A stretch of DNA of 51,655 nt from an uncultured Commensalibacter sp. (GTDB lineage Bacteria > Pseudomonadota > Alphaproteobacteria > Acetobacterales > Acetobacteraceae): positions 1 through 51,655 of the forward strand of contig CAMPDW010000016.1 of NCBI GenBank assembly GCA_946699565.1, in the 5' to 3' direction. Positions 1 through 9,154 of this stretch are shown one piece after another. The first letter of the stretch is position 1; every line of letters starts with the position of its first letter. The translations under genes were made by a program, and so were the position numbers. Under the pieces are notes generated by a model. That model worked only from the letters and a program-made list of their open reading frames with translations, was not told the DNA's origin and did no database searches.

Positions 1-1463
1 TTGAAGAGGTTGCACGTACTTCCCGTTGGATTGCTTTATGGACAAGTATCATAACGTTTGGTCTATCCATTGTTATGTGGAGCGAATTTCATCCCCGTCA
101 TTTAGGATATCAATTTGAAATTCAAAATACATGGATTTCAGGTTTTGGAATTTCTTATCATGTTGGTGTTGATGGAATCAGCTTGTTTTTCATCATATTA
201 TCAACATTGTTGACATTAATTGGAATTTTGGCAGCTTGGCAAATGATTACGGATCGTATTCGTGATTATATGGTTGCCATTTTAGTTCTTGAAACAACAT
301 TGGTTGGATTGTTTTCCGCTTTGGATATGGTCGTTTTTTATTGTTTCTATGAAGCGACCTTGCTACCAAGTAGTATGTTGATTGGAATTTGGGGTGGGCC
401 TAAAAGAGTATTTGCATCGTTACAATTCTTTTTATTCACGTTTCTGGGCTCATTATTCATGATGATTGGTATTTTGTGGATATGGGCCAATACTGGTACC
501 ACAGATATTCCTGTTTTAATGCATGCTTCTTTCTCATCTGCTGTACAGGGTTGGTTGTTATTAGGGTTTATCTTAGCTTTTGGCGTTAAATTACCCTTAT
601 TCCCATTACATGCTTGGCTTCCAGATGCATATGTTGAAGGACCTGCTTCTACAACATTACTAGTATCGGGTATTATGTCTAAGGCTGGTGCTTATGGATT
701 ATTAAGATTTTGCGTTTTGATGTTGCCTGAGGCTTCACATCGCTACGCTATGGTTATTATGGTGCTTGGCATAATAGCGATTGTTTATGGTGCTATTATC
801 GCTTATAAACAAACCGATATTAAACGAATTATAGCATATTCATCTTTCTCTCATATGGGATTAATTGCAATTGGCTTTTTTTCATTAACACCAGAAGGAA
901 TTGATGGGGCATTGCTACAAGTGCTTACCCACGGTATTACGATAGCAGCTCTGTTTATATGTGTTGCCGCTGTTACTTATCGTATGGGTACACGTGATGT
1001 TGAGGTATTTGGTGGTATTGCAAGTAAAATGCCTAAATTAGCTTTATTGGGTATGATCTTTATGATGGCAAATGTTGGTTTACCAGGTACAGGCTCTTTT
1101 GTAGGTGAGCTTCTTGTAATGATTGGTGTATTACATGTATCTTTTTGGATTGCGTTTTTAGGTGGTTCCAGCATGGTATTGGGTGCTGTTTATATGTTAG
1201 TCATGTATCGAAACGTTATTTTTGGTAAAATCGTTAATCCTGTTATTCATTCTATTCGAGATTTAAATTCAAGAGAAATGACAATCTTGGTTCCTTTAGC
1301 AGTGCTTATATTATGGATGGGTATTTATCCTAATAGTTTTTTGTCAGTTTTTAACCCTGCTGTAACTACTTTTACAAGTTCTGATCGAATTGCAGAATTT
1401 TCATCTCATGGTAATATGATTGCTGAGAATATTAATATTCTTCATACTATTTTAGTTCGCTAA
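1..1463 (+). CDS. nuoM: NADH-quinone oxidoreductase subunit M (5' end outside window)
   Basis: This is a membrane proton-pumping subunit of respiratory complex I, of the Mrp-antiporter-like family. The reading frame is open from base 3, ahead of the first ATG at base 75, so the start lies upstream of the window. About 486 codons are visible against about 500 for the family, so only a short N-terminal piece is missing. Many hydrophobic helices are present, with the family motifs FYEATLLP (the conserved membrane glutamate) and VKLPLFPLHAWLPDAY (the conserved lysine). The gene is followed by a terminator and not by nuoN, which normally comes next. Identity is very secure. Confidence 0.96.
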   Translation, partial: EEVARTSRWIALWTSIITFGLSIVMWSEFHPRHLGYQFEIQNTWISGFGISYHVGVDGISLFFIILSTLLTLIGILAAWQMITDRIRDYMVAILVLETTLVGLFSALDMVVFYCFYEATLLPSSMLIGIWGGPKRVFASLQFFLFTFLGSLFMMIGILWIWANTGTTDIPVLMHASFSSAVQGWLLLGFILAFGVKLPLFPLHAWLPDAYVEGPASTTLLVSGIMSKAGAYGLLRFCVLMLPEASHRYAMVIMVLGIIAIVYGAIIAYKQTDIKRIIAYSSFSHMGLIAIGFFSLTPEGIDGALLQVLTHGITIAALFICVAAVTYRMGTRDVEVFGGIASKMPKLALLGMIFMMANVGLPGTGSFVGELLVMIGVLHVSFWIAFLGGSSMVLGAVYMLVMYRNVIFGKIVNPVIHSIRDLNSREMTILVPLAVLILWMGIYPNSFLSVFNPAVTTFTSSDRIAEFSSHGNMIAENINILHTILVR

Positions 1464-1497
1464 GATTTGAAGACTAAACGTATATAATTGATTAAAT

Positions 1498-1537
1498 ACC
1501 CACCTTACTGCTCTTGGCTTATGGGTGGGTTTTTTTT
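1498..1537 (+). terminator. Rho-independent terminator after nuoM
   Basis: A GC-rich stem (ACCCACC at 1498-1504 pairing with GGTGGGT at 1524-1530) is followed by an uninterrupted T run to about 1537. It sits 35 bases after the nuoM stop and ends the complex I transcript before fumC. Confidence 0.85.
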
Positions 1538-1578
1538 ATGATTTAGACGATTTTTATTTTTAAATTGAATAAGGTATT

Positions 1579-3036
1579 ATGATGACTCGAATTAAAAAAA
1601 AATTAAATAAAAATATTCCTATTGGAATTAATAAAACAGGATCACGTCACGAAAGTGATTCAATGGGACAGGTTGAAGTTCCTGCCGATTGTTATTGGGG
1701 TGCTCAGACAGAACGTTCATTGCATCATTTTAATATTGGTGGTGATGTTATGCCACGTGAGGTTTATCACGCCTATGGTATTGTTAAGCATGCTGCAGCA
1801 GAGGTTAATTTTGAAGCTGGACGTTTAGATGAAACATTAGCTAACGCTATTATTGAAGCAGCTGAAGAAGCTGCTGAGGGTAAATTGGACGATCATTTTC
1901 CTCTTTGTGTCTGGCAAACAGGATCTGGTACTCAGACAAATATGAATGTAAATGAGGTTTTAGCCAATCGTGCAATACAACTATTGGGCGGGGAAATTGG
2001 TTCTAAGAAACCTGTTCATCCTAATGATCATGTTAATATGGGACAATCTTCTAATGATAGTTTTCCTACAGCTATGCATGTTGCAATGGTTATGGAACTT
2101 GAAAAAAATTTTTTACCAGAACTTCAGAAATTACAGAAAACAATTGAATATAAAGCAAAGAAATGGATGGATGTCGTTAAAATTGGACGTACCCATCTTC
2201 AAGATGCTGTTCCATTAACGGTAGGTCAAGAATGGTCAGGTTGGGCTGCTCAATTAAAAGAAAGTTTACACCGTCTTAAAATAGTTGAAAAAGAATTGTT
2301 CGAATTAGCTGCAGGTGGTACAGCTGTTGGAACAGGGTTAAATGCTCCACAAGGATTTTCCGAAGCTATTGCTAAAAAAATTGCTCAAATTACAACTTAT
2401 CCTTTTGTAACAGCACCTAATAAATTTGCTGCATTAGGTAGCTTAGATGCCATGGTTGCAACGATGTCAGCTTTGCGTGGTGTTGCAGTCGTTTTATTCA
2501 AGATTGCAAATGATACTCGTTGGCTCGCATCTGGGCCACGTTGTGGGCTTGGAGAATTGCATCTTCCTGAAAATGAACCAGGCTCTTCAATTATGCCTGG
2601 TAAAGTCAATCCAACCCAGTGTGAATCAATGATTATGGTTTGTATGCAGGTTATGGGATTAGATGCAGCGGTTGCATATGCAGGATCTCAAGGTAATTTA
2701 CAGTTAAATGTAACGCGTCCTTTGGTTATTATGAACACCTTGCATGCAAGTCGTTTATTAAGAGATGCTGCTAAAGCTTTTCGTGAATTTTCCGTTGAAG
2801 GAACAACGTTGAATGAAAAACGTATTCAACATTATATTGACAATTCATTAATGCTTGTTACCGCTTTGGCGCCAGTTGTTGGATATGATGGAGCTGCTAA
2901 AATCGCACATATAGGTGATATTAAAGGATTAAGTCTTAAAGAAGCAGCGTTAAAGTCTGGATTAATTGATGAGAAAAAATTTGATGAATATGTAAAACCA
3001 TGGTTAATGGTTGGGAAAGGAGTTGAAGGCGCTTAA
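1579..3036 (+). CDS. fumC: Class II fumarate hydratase
   Basis: This is the iron-independent fumarase that interconverts fumarate and L-malate in the TCA cycle. At 485 residues it is slightly longer than usual FumC (about 460-465), because of a lysine-rich N-terminal extension of about 25 residues before the typical ESDSMGQVEVPAD start of the fold. The superfamily signature GSSIMPGKVN begins near residue 335, and the catalytic histidine region GRTHLQDA lies near residue 206. It has its own transcription unit between two terminators. The start is the first of two adjacent ATGs and is not certain; a shorter protein is possible. Confidence 0.95.
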   Translation: MMTRIKKKLNKNIPIGINKTGSRHESDSMGQVEVPADCYWGAQTERSLHHFNIGGDVMPREVYHAYGIVKHAAAEVNFEAGRLDETLANAIIEAAEEAAEGKLDDHFPLCVWQTGSGTQTNMNVNEVLANRAIQLLGGEIGSKKPVHPNDHVNMGQSSNDSFPTAMHVAMVMELEKNFLPELQKLQKTIEYKAKKWMDVVKIGRTHLQDAVPLTVGQEWSGWAAQLKESLHRLKIVEKELFELAAGGTAVGTGLNAPQGFSEAIAKKIAQITTYPFVTAPNKFAALGSLDAMVATMSALRGVAVVLFKIANDTRWLASGPRCGLGELHLPENEPGSSIMPGKVNPTQCESMIMVCMQVMGLDAAVAYAGSQGNLQLNVTRPLVIMNTLHASRLLRDAAKAFREFSVEGTTLNEKRIQHYIDNSLMLVTALAPVVGYDGAAKIAHIGDIKGLSLKEAALKSGLIDEKKFDEYVKPWLMVGKGVEGA

Positions 3037-3042
3037 ATTGTA

Positions 3043-3090
3043 ATTAAAGATAAAGCTTACTATGTATTAATAGTAAGCTTTATCTTTAAT
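3043..3090. terminator. Perfect 20-bp stem terminator after fumC
   Basis: Two perfectly complementary 20-base arms (3043-3062 and 3071-3090) are separated by an 8-base loop. A- and T-rich flanks on both sides would let it act bidirectionally between the converging fumC and the gene ending at 3128. Confidence 0.85.
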
Positions 3091-3127
3091 TTTTATAAAA
3101 ATATAAAATTTAAAAGAGTAATATTTA

Positions 3128-4477
3128 TTAATATGAATATATTTCAACTTGACATAAATGGAGAAAATCCGTATTTTCTTGAATGATTTTAACAAATTTA
3201 GCTTTTTGACCACGTACAGCAGTAATAATAATGGGTTTCAAATTTGCTGAATCAGGAAGATCACCATTAACTTTACGATATAGAGTATTCCAATTTTCTT
3301 TATCTATTGAAAGATCTATACGAAAATCACGAAAACGATGAAATGAATCAGGGCGAACATAAACTAAAATGGATCTAATTTCGTAAAAATTTAATAGATC
3401 TATCATAATCCATGGATTTTCTTCGAAATCAGTATGACACCATGTATTGGCATCAATTATACCGTTAACAACAGTAGAAGCATCTTGCTCTAGATTTTGC
3501 ATAAGAGAAAATGTGCAAATGGAAGACTGTGTAACTGGTTTAGCAAATGCAATATTAACAGCAGGTAAAGTAGAAATCCATCTTTGTTCTAATGCGTAAT
3601 TCCAAAATTTAATTAATAACTCAGGATCTTTTTTCTTTTTAATTTCGTGTTCTAGAATAGGTAAAAATTCTTCTGCTTTTTCAAATTGAAGTCCAGAAAA
3701 AAGTGTTGAATTAGAAGAAAATAGCGTTTCGATATCGTTTTGCATGAGATTTTTCCGAACGAAATTAATGGAAGTAACAGGATGAACAATTTTAGGGGTT
3801 TCATAAATACGTTGATCTTTTATATGTTTGTGATTTCTCCATTCAAACCATGTTAAATCTGCAATTTCATCGAGTTTAAGATAATGATATTTAGGATGAC
3901 TAATTATAAATGATCCTACAAAAGCTTCACAATATATCCACTTTTCGTTTCCTTGCTCTTTTAATTTAAGTCTTTCTTCATATAATGCATCAATTAATTT
4001 ACTTGAAAGGGCAACAAAAGGAAAAAATACTCTTGCATAATGTGGATAAAAATATAAAACATTTTCGAAAAAAGGCCTGACTATTGGGTCATCAATTTGA
4101 TCGATATGACCAATAAAATCAATTTTATTTTGTATTGCATTTTTAAATATTTTTTCAATATTGATATTAATAACAGCATCATTTTCTAATATAAAATAAA
4201 ATTTGTAATTAGGTTTTTCTTGACGGAGTTTGTAAATTACATAATCTCCATTATAATGTAAATTATTTACATTTTCGGGCCAATGCGGAAGTTTTATTGA
4301 AGTCATATCTGCAGTATGGCTAACTTTTTCAAAAGGTTTTGTATCTGCTATATTATGCGTTTCATCAAATAAAATAACAAAATCTAAATTAATAGACTGT
4401 AAATATAATTTATAGGCTAATTCTTGAACATCGCTGTTCCATATGTGTGTTCTAATTGCAACTAATATTTCAGACAT
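3128..4477 (-). CDS. Glycosyltransferase-like protein with C-terminal F5/8 type C (discoidin) domain
   Basis: The protein has 449 residues, no signal peptide and no membrane segment. The C-terminal 140 residues (about 308-449) match the discoidin/F5-8C sugar-binding pattern: NIAFAKPVTQSS, a VVNGIIDANTWCHTD loop, NPWIMIDL, then VYVRPDSFHRFRDFRIDLS and a tryptophan-containing strand. The N-terminal part (1-290) reads like a GT-A-type sugar transferase: a short Rossmann-like start, FILENDAVINI (98-104, possibly the DxD-like metal site) and a WFEWRNH segment. I do not recognise a named family for it, so transferase activity is inferred. It stands alone, with long AT-rich DNA upstream and no strong ribosome site. 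It may modify or bind surface glycans. Confidence 0.7.
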   Translation of the reverse strand: MSEILVAIRTHIWNSDVQELAYKLYLQSINLDFVILFDETHNIADTKPFEKVSHTADMTSIKLPHWPENVNNLHYNGDYVIYKLRQEKPNYKFYFILENDAVININIEKIFKNAIQNKIDFIGHIDQIDDPIVRPFFENVLYFYPHYARVFFPFVALSSKLIDALYEERLKLKEQGNEKWIYCEAFVGSFIISHPKYHYLKLDEIADLTWFEWRNHKHIKDQRIYETPKIVHPVTSINFVRKNLMQNDIETLFSSNSTLFSGLQFEKAEEFLPILEHEIKKKKDPELLIKFWNYALEQRWISTLPAVNIAFAKPVTQSSICTFSLMQNLEQDASTVVNGIIDANTWCHTDFEENPWIMIDLLNFYEIRSILVYVRPDSFHRFRDFRIDLSIDKENWNTLYRKVNGDLPDSANLKPIIITAVRGQKAKFVKIIQENTDFLHLCQVEIYSY

Positions 4478-4869
4478 GATTAAATATTAAATAACTAACA
4501 AAATTGTAAAATAATTTTTGAATATATAATTTAAATTTATATTCAAAAACTATTTTATCGCTATCATATTTCTTAGTGGCATGCAAATTATTATTAATTT
4601 ACTATTTAGTTAACGTTATTATAATTTTATTAAGTAGAAATGAATAAAGAAAAGATTAAGAAACAAAAGTCAGCAATAAGATAACAATATAAAGTTATAG
4701 TTTTATTTAAATAATTTTTAAAAGGTTGATAGTTATCTTTAAATATTCAATTAAAATAGCTTATTCTTTAATAACATAGGATTTTTAAGGTATCGAATTA
4801 GATTCCTTAGTTATAAAAGATAAGATAAAAAAATTTTAAAACTCTGATTAAATTAAACTAAAATAAATA
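4478..4869. other. AT-rich intergenic stretch, nothing recognised
   Basis: These 392 bases lie between parE and the discoidin-domain gene, both on the minus strand. I see only very AT-rich sequence, with no credible reading frame, RNA gene or strong hairpin. It presumably holds the promoter of the 3128-4477 gene. Confidence 0.5.
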
Positions 4870-6900
4870 TTATATATCTAATAAATCTGTATCTTCAGCA
4901 TGTTTCTGAATAAATTGGAAGCGCATCTCGGATTTCTTGCCCATAAGTTCGGATATTCGTGTTTCAGTTAATTCTTTTTCATTGTTAGGAATGGTTACTT
5001 TGAGTAATACGCGATGTTTGGGATCCATCGTCGTTTTTTTTAAGTCTTTTGGAGGCATTTCTCCTAATCCTTTAAAACGGGAAACTTCGATTTTTCCTTT
5101 TTTCTGATTTAATTTAGAAAGATAGTTTTCTTTATCCTTATCATCCATGGCATAGATAATTTTATTACCTTGAATGAGTCTATATAGGGGAGGTTGTGCT
5201 AAGTAGATTTTACCTTGTAAAATAAGTTCAGGTAATTCTTGATAGAAAAACGTCATTAACAAGGATGCGATATGAGCACCGTCAACATCAGCATCCGTCA
5301 TGATGATGATACGACCATATCTTAATTTATGTATATCAAAGGATGAACTGATACCACATCCCAAAGCTTCTACTAGATCTTTTAATTCTTGATTATTATT
5401 GAGTTTTTGATTGGATGCACTAGCAACATTTAAAATTTTTCCTCGTAAGGGTAAAATTGCTTGTGTTTCTCGGTTTCGTGCCTGTTTAGCTGAACCACCA
5501 GCGGAATCCCCTTCTACAATAAAAATTTCAGTTTGAGCTGTGTTAGAGCTTGTGCAATCTGTTAGTTTACCAGGTAATCTTAACCGTTTTGTAGCACTTT
5601 TGCGAATCGTTTCACGGTTTTCTTTACGTTGTTTACGTTCTTCAGCTTTTTTCAAAAGGTAATTAAAAAGTTGATCCGCTTGGGTGGGATCAGCTGCCAG
5701 CCAATGGTCAAATCGATCGCGCAAGGCAGTTTCAACAAGTTTTATAGTATTTTTGGAGCTTAATTTTTCTTTTGTTTGCCCTTGGAATTCGGGATCTCTG
5801 ATAAAGATGGATAATTTTGCTGTAAGGGAATCCAATATATCATCTGCTATAATTATAGATGATTTTTTATTTGCTCGTTGTTCACCCCAAGCACGTATAC
5901 CTTTGATCAGAGCATTTTTAAAACCTTGTTCATGAGTGCCCCCAAGGGGAGTTGGTATAGTATTACAAAATGACGTTAAATTGCTTTCACCTTGTTTTAA
6001 CCATGCTAATGACCATTCGATTTTTCCAGTAATTTTCCCTTGAAGGTCATTAGGTAAATTAACATCTCCTGACCAGATCGGACAGATTAATTGAGCTGAA
6101 GTTGTTTCTTCTTTTAAACTATCTTCAAGACCATTGGGAAAATGTAGAGTAGCTTTACTTGGAATATCTGAATTGGTTAATAATGCTTGATCACAAGACC
6201 AGCACAAAGTAACACCTTTATATAAAAAAGCCTTAGAACGGCATAATTTATATAATTGCTTTGGTGAAAATTGTAATTTTCCAAATATCTCTGGGTCAGG
6301 AATGAAACTTATTTGTGTTCCTTGTCGATTTTGTATTGAACCATAATTTACTAAAGGTGTGACTGATATTCCACGTTTATAGGTTTGTTTCCATAATGTT
6401 TTATTTCTGGCAATTTCTACTTCCATCCATGATGAAAGAGCGTTAACAACTGAAGAACCTACGCCGTGAAGACCACCAGCAGTATTGTAAACTTTATTAG
6501 AAAATTTTCCACCTGCATGGAGTGTTGTTAAAATGACTTCTAATGCTGATTTATTTTTGAATTTTGGATGTGAGTCTACAGGAATACCACGTCCATTATC
6601 ACTGATTGTAAGCTTATTACCCTGATCAAGCGAAATAATTATGTTTGTCGCAAAACCGCTAATAACTTCATCCATTGCATTGTCTAATATTTCGGAAGCC
6701 ATGTGGTGAAAAGCTGTTTCATCTGTACCGCCAATATACATGCCGGGGCGTTTACGTACAGGTTCAAGTCCTTCTAAGACCTCAATATCTTCAGCATTAT
6801 AATCACTTGATACAGTTTTTATTTCTTTTATTTCTTTTATTTTCTTTTTATTTGTAAAAGAAGATTTAGGGGTGTTGTTTGCAGAAAATAAATCACTCAT
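4870..6900 (-). CDS. parE: DNA topoisomerase IV subunit B
   Basis: ParE is the ATPase subunit that with ParC unlinks daughter chromosomes. It is full length at 676 residues. The GHKL ATPase has EILDNAMDE (70-78), DNGRGIP (101-107) and GGLHGVGSS (142-150). The TOPRIM domain has EGDSAGGSA near residue 464 and DADVDGAHI near 535. ParE is preferred over GyrB because of the length and the GLEPVRKRPGMYIGGTDETAFHHMASE start, which is typical of ParE. The N-terminal 35 residues are a lysine-rich extension. No Shine-Dalgarno sequence is visible before the ATG. Confidence 0.95.
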   Translation of the reverse strand: MSDLFSANNTPKSSFTNKKKIKEIKEIKTVSSDYNAEDIEVLEGLEPVRKRPGMYIGGTDETAFHHMASEILDNAMDEVISGFATNIIISLDQGNKLTISDNGRGIPVDSHPKFKNKSALEVILTTLHAGGKFSNKVYNTAGGLHGVGSSVVNALSSWMEVEIARNKTLWKQTYKRGISVTPLVNYGSIQNRQGTQISFIPDPEIFGKLQFSPKQLYKLCRSKAFLYKGVTLCWSCDQALLTNSDIPSKATLHFPNGLEDSLKEETTSAQLICPIWSGDVNLPNDLQGKITGKIEWSLAWLKQGESNLTSFCNTIPTPLGGTHEQGFKNALIKGIRAWGEQRANKKSSIIIADDILDSLTAKLSIFIRDPEFQGQTKEKLSSKNTIKLVETALRDRFDHWLAADPTQADQLFNYLLKKAEERKQRKENRETIRKSATKRLRLPGKLTDCTSSNTAQTEIFIVEGDSAGGSAKQARNRETQAILPLRGKILNVASASNQKLNNNQELKDLVEALGCGISSSFDIHKLRYGRIIIMTDADVDGAHIASLLMTFFYQELPELILQGKIYLAQPPLYRLIQGNKIIYAMDDKDKENYLSKLNQKKGKIEVSRFKGLGEMPPKDLKKTTMDPKHRVLLKVTIPNNEKELTETRISELMGKKSEMRFQFIQKHAEDTDLLDI

Positions 6901-6971
6901 AGATTGTATTTTGCATAAAAATATTTTTTTTACAAAAGATTTTCTTCAGCTTAGGCTTATTTTTAATAAGG

Positions 6972-7529
6972 TTATTTTTTATGTGAAATTCTTTTATTGG
7001 ATGCACGCCTTCTTTTTGAAATTTTATTCGTTTTTGCAGAGGAAGGCGCCTGACAAATTTCATAAGAAGTTGGTTGGATAATATCTTTTGCTTCTGCATA
7101 TTGTGAAAGTTCGTTTGCTGTTTTTAAAGGTTTGATTTCATCAAACATAGACATTCTTTGTAAACAGAAAATAGTTCCTGCTTTTAATCCTTGGGAAGAT
7201 TGGATATTAGCAAGTTGGGTGATATAATCATCATAGGCTTTTTGATAAGCTTTGGTTGAACGTTTGCCATAGTTTGAGCGAAAATAATTTTTTAGTTTTA
7301 CTTCTTGATTGCTTACAATAGAGCGGAATTGGCTGATAAAAGTATTATATTGATCTTGTGCTTGACATGACAAGGCGGTCACCATTAATTCGCTTTTTAA
7401 ACCTTCAATATTAAAAGCTTCATGAGAAGAGGAATTACTGCAATTTGCAGTTGAGGCCCAGCTAGGATTCGAATACAGTCCTATAACGATAAGTCCAGAA
7501 AAAATAAAGCGTTTAATTAATAGAGACAT
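6972..7529 (-). CDS. Small secreted protein of unknown function
   Basis: The ATG at 7529 is chosen because GGAG lies 6 bases upstream; a TTG four codons earlier in the same frame has no such site. The product is 185 residues, with a clear signal peptide (MSLLIKRFIFSGLIVIGLYSNPSWA then STANC). The mature protein is predicted mostly helical with four cysteines, which could form two periplasmic disulfides. It ends in a strongly basic tail (KRRRASNKRISHKK). I do not recognise a family. It lies 71 bases upstream of parE on the same strand. Confidence 0.7.
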   Translation of the reverse strand: MSLLIKRFIFSGLIVIGLYSNPSWASTANCSNSSSHEAFNIEGLKSELMVTALSCQAQDQYNTFISQFRSIVSNQEVKLKNYFRSNYGKRSTKAYQKAYDDYITQLANIQSSQGLKAGTIFCLQRMSMFDEIKPLKTANELSQYAEAKDIIQPTSYEICQAPSSAKTNKISKRRRASNKRISHKK

Positions 7530-7897
7530 TGAGTGCTCCAACCTAAGAGAAGAAAAAGATCGATTGATAATTTAAAAAAATAGCTCTTATATCCTTTTAA
7601 ATAGGATTGTTTTTTATATCCAAACTTTCATAATTTTACCATATATTTATAGATTTATTGGGTATAACAATTTTTGTAGAGAATGCAATAGTTTATATTT
7701 ACACCTAGTAATAATAAATAAAAATATATTTTTTAATAATCTTATTAAAATTTCATAAAGTTATTGGTAATTTTAACTTTATCTGCTAGTGATCTTTAAT
7801 AGATAATGTGAAATAAATAAAAATAGAATGAAAGTAATTTTTATGTCTTATGAACAATTAAGGTTAGACATGAAATTGTATCAATTGGTAGTTATGA
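7530..7897. other. AT-rich divergent intergenic region
   Basis: This region separates the divergently transcribed secreted protein and lipoprotein genes. It is very AT-rich with no credible coding frame or RNA gene, and should contain both promoters. The inverted repeat at its right end is listed separately. Confidence 0.5.
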
Positions 7898-7920
7898 ACT
7901 GTTTACCATATGTAAACAGT
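7898..7920. promoter_or_regulatory. Inverted repeat upstream of the lipoprotein gene
   Basis: ACTGTTTAC and its exact complement GTAAACAGT are separated by CATAT (9-5-9). The element ends 24 bases before the GTG start, just ahead of the ribosome site. It could be a repressor operator or a leader hairpin; the sequence alone does not decide. Confidence 0.45.
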
Positions 7921-7944
7921 ATTTAGTAGATGGAGGCTGGTTTC

Positions 7945-8496
7945 GTGCGTTTGCGCTTATCTTTTATTTTGGCTTCATTGGGAATTACTTTAGCGGCTTG
8001 TCAACATAATCAGCAACAACCCGTTCAACAAGATAGAGAAGCCGCTAATCCTTTCAAATATACCAAGAAATCTTCTGTTTGTAATACAACACCAGTTGCA
8101 AAAGAAACTGATGGTAGTTTGAAAACAACAATGAATGTTCGTAGTGATGATGGTCAATGTGAATTCACCGTTGAACAGGCCGATTCGAAAGGAAATTACC
8201 TTTCATTTGGCGTTGTAACACCTCCTGAACATGGTAAAACTTTTATCTATAATTATGATAAAAGAACTTATATTCGTTATATTCCAACGCTTGCTTATGC
8301 CGGAACAGACAAATTTGTTGTTAATTTATTACATCAAGATGGCGTAACTAAAACGATTTTGTCTGTTGATGCAACTATAGATAATACAGGTGTGCAAGTA
8401 GCTAAACCGATTGCAAGTCCAACAACAATGCATCGTAAAGTGACACGTCATAAAAGAACAGTTTCACATCGCCGTACCATAAAAAAAGCTAAATAA
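7945..8496 (+). CDS. Lipoprotein with an Ig-like/cadherin-like repeat
   Basis: The GTG at 7945 is preferred because GGAGG sits 8 bases upstream; an in-frame ATG at 7930 overlaps that site. The protein starts VRLRLSFILASLGITLAAC, a lipoprotein signal with lipobox LAAC, so it should be membrane anchored after processing. The middle (PPEHGKTFIYNYDKRTYIRYIP followed by AGTDKFVVNLL) resembles the bacterial Ig-like module found in Ca-binding and adhesion proteins. A paired cysteine (SVCNTT and GQCEF) may form a disulfide. The tail is rich in Lys, Arg and His. Function unknown. Confidence 0.7.
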   Translation: MRLRLSFILASLGITLAACQHNQQQPVQQDREAANPFKYTKKSSVCNTTPVAKETDGSLKTTMNVRSDDGQCEFTVEQADSKGNYLSFGVVTPPEHGKTFIYNYDKRTYIRYIPTLAYAGTDKFVVNLLHQDGVTKTILSVDATIDNTGVQVAKPIASPTTMHRKVTRHKRTVSHRRTIKKAK

Positions 8497-8512
8497 AGTA
8501 AAAATAGAATTC

Positions 8513-8962
8513 TTAAATGATAAAATTAATAGCTGAAGGACGGGGGCGTTTCATTCCTTTTTCTTCGGCTTTTTTAACTAATTCCTGTAACGTTATTTTT
8601 GATACATCTTTCATTACTTTTTGATCAATAGATGACCATAAGGGTTTTATAATCTGTTGATAAAGAGGAAAAGTAAAATCTTCGTATTTATCTTTTTCTT
8701 CTACCGAAATAGCATTAATAATGTCCGCAATTGTAAGAAATCGTTTTGGTCGAGCTAAATGATATCCACCTCGTGGGCCGCGTGTGCTTTCTAAAATAGA
8801 AGCTCTGGATAATAATTGTAATATCGGTTCGATGCTTCTTTTGGGTAATTTTGTTCTTGAAGAAATATCAGAAGCACTGACTGTATTGTTATGGCTTGAG
8901 TAAAAGGCTATATCTGTTACAATAAGTAGAGCTGTTATAGCGCGATCTTGTCTTAAGAGCAT
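8513..8962 (-). CDS. Rrf2-family transcriptional regulator
   Basis: This 149-residue protein has the Rrf2 winged-helix fold: LLRQDRAITALLIVTDIAFYS, ASDISSRTKLPKRSIEPILQLLSRASILESTRGPRGGYHLAR and LTIADIINAI. The three clustered cysteines that bind an Fe-S cluster in IscR, NsrR and RirA are absent, so it is not an Fe-S sensor of that type. It is divergent from cysK. The cysteine-free Rrf2 protein CymR of Bacillus represses sulfur genes in complex with CysK, so a CymR-like role is an attractive inference. AGGA precedes the ATG at a normal distance. Confidence 0.85.
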   Translation of the reverse strand: MLLRQDRAITALLIVTDIAFYSSHNNTVSASDISSRTKLPKRSIEPILQLLSRASILESTRGPRGGYHLARPKRFLTIADIINAISVEEKDKYEDFTFPLYQQIIKPLWSSIDQKVMKDVSKITLQELVKKAEEKGMKRPRPSAINFII

Positions 8963-9154
8963 TAAGATTATCCTGAATTTAAAAAAGAATATATGAATGG
9001 GTTAAACTACTATATCCTATGATTATTAGTATATAATAATTATCTAAGTAAAAAAATAGTATTTTTTATAAAAAGGACTATTATATGTCAATGCTATGTA
9101 AAAATTAAGATTCATAGCAATAATTAACAAAAGATAAAAAGGTAATGCGTTATT
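8963..9154. promoter_or_regulatory. Shared promoter region of the Rrf2 regulator and cysK
   Basis: This 192-base divergent intergenic region should hold both promoters and probably the operator of the regulator. The clearest dyad is AATAGT (9055-9060) with ACTATT (9077-9082), spacing 16. It is short and could be chance in such AT-rich DNA. Confidence 0.4.

Noticed and set aside
4795-4820. Weak hairpin (TAAGG with CCTTA) downstream of parE
   Set aside because: The stem is five bases with a long loop and no T run, too weak to call a terminator.
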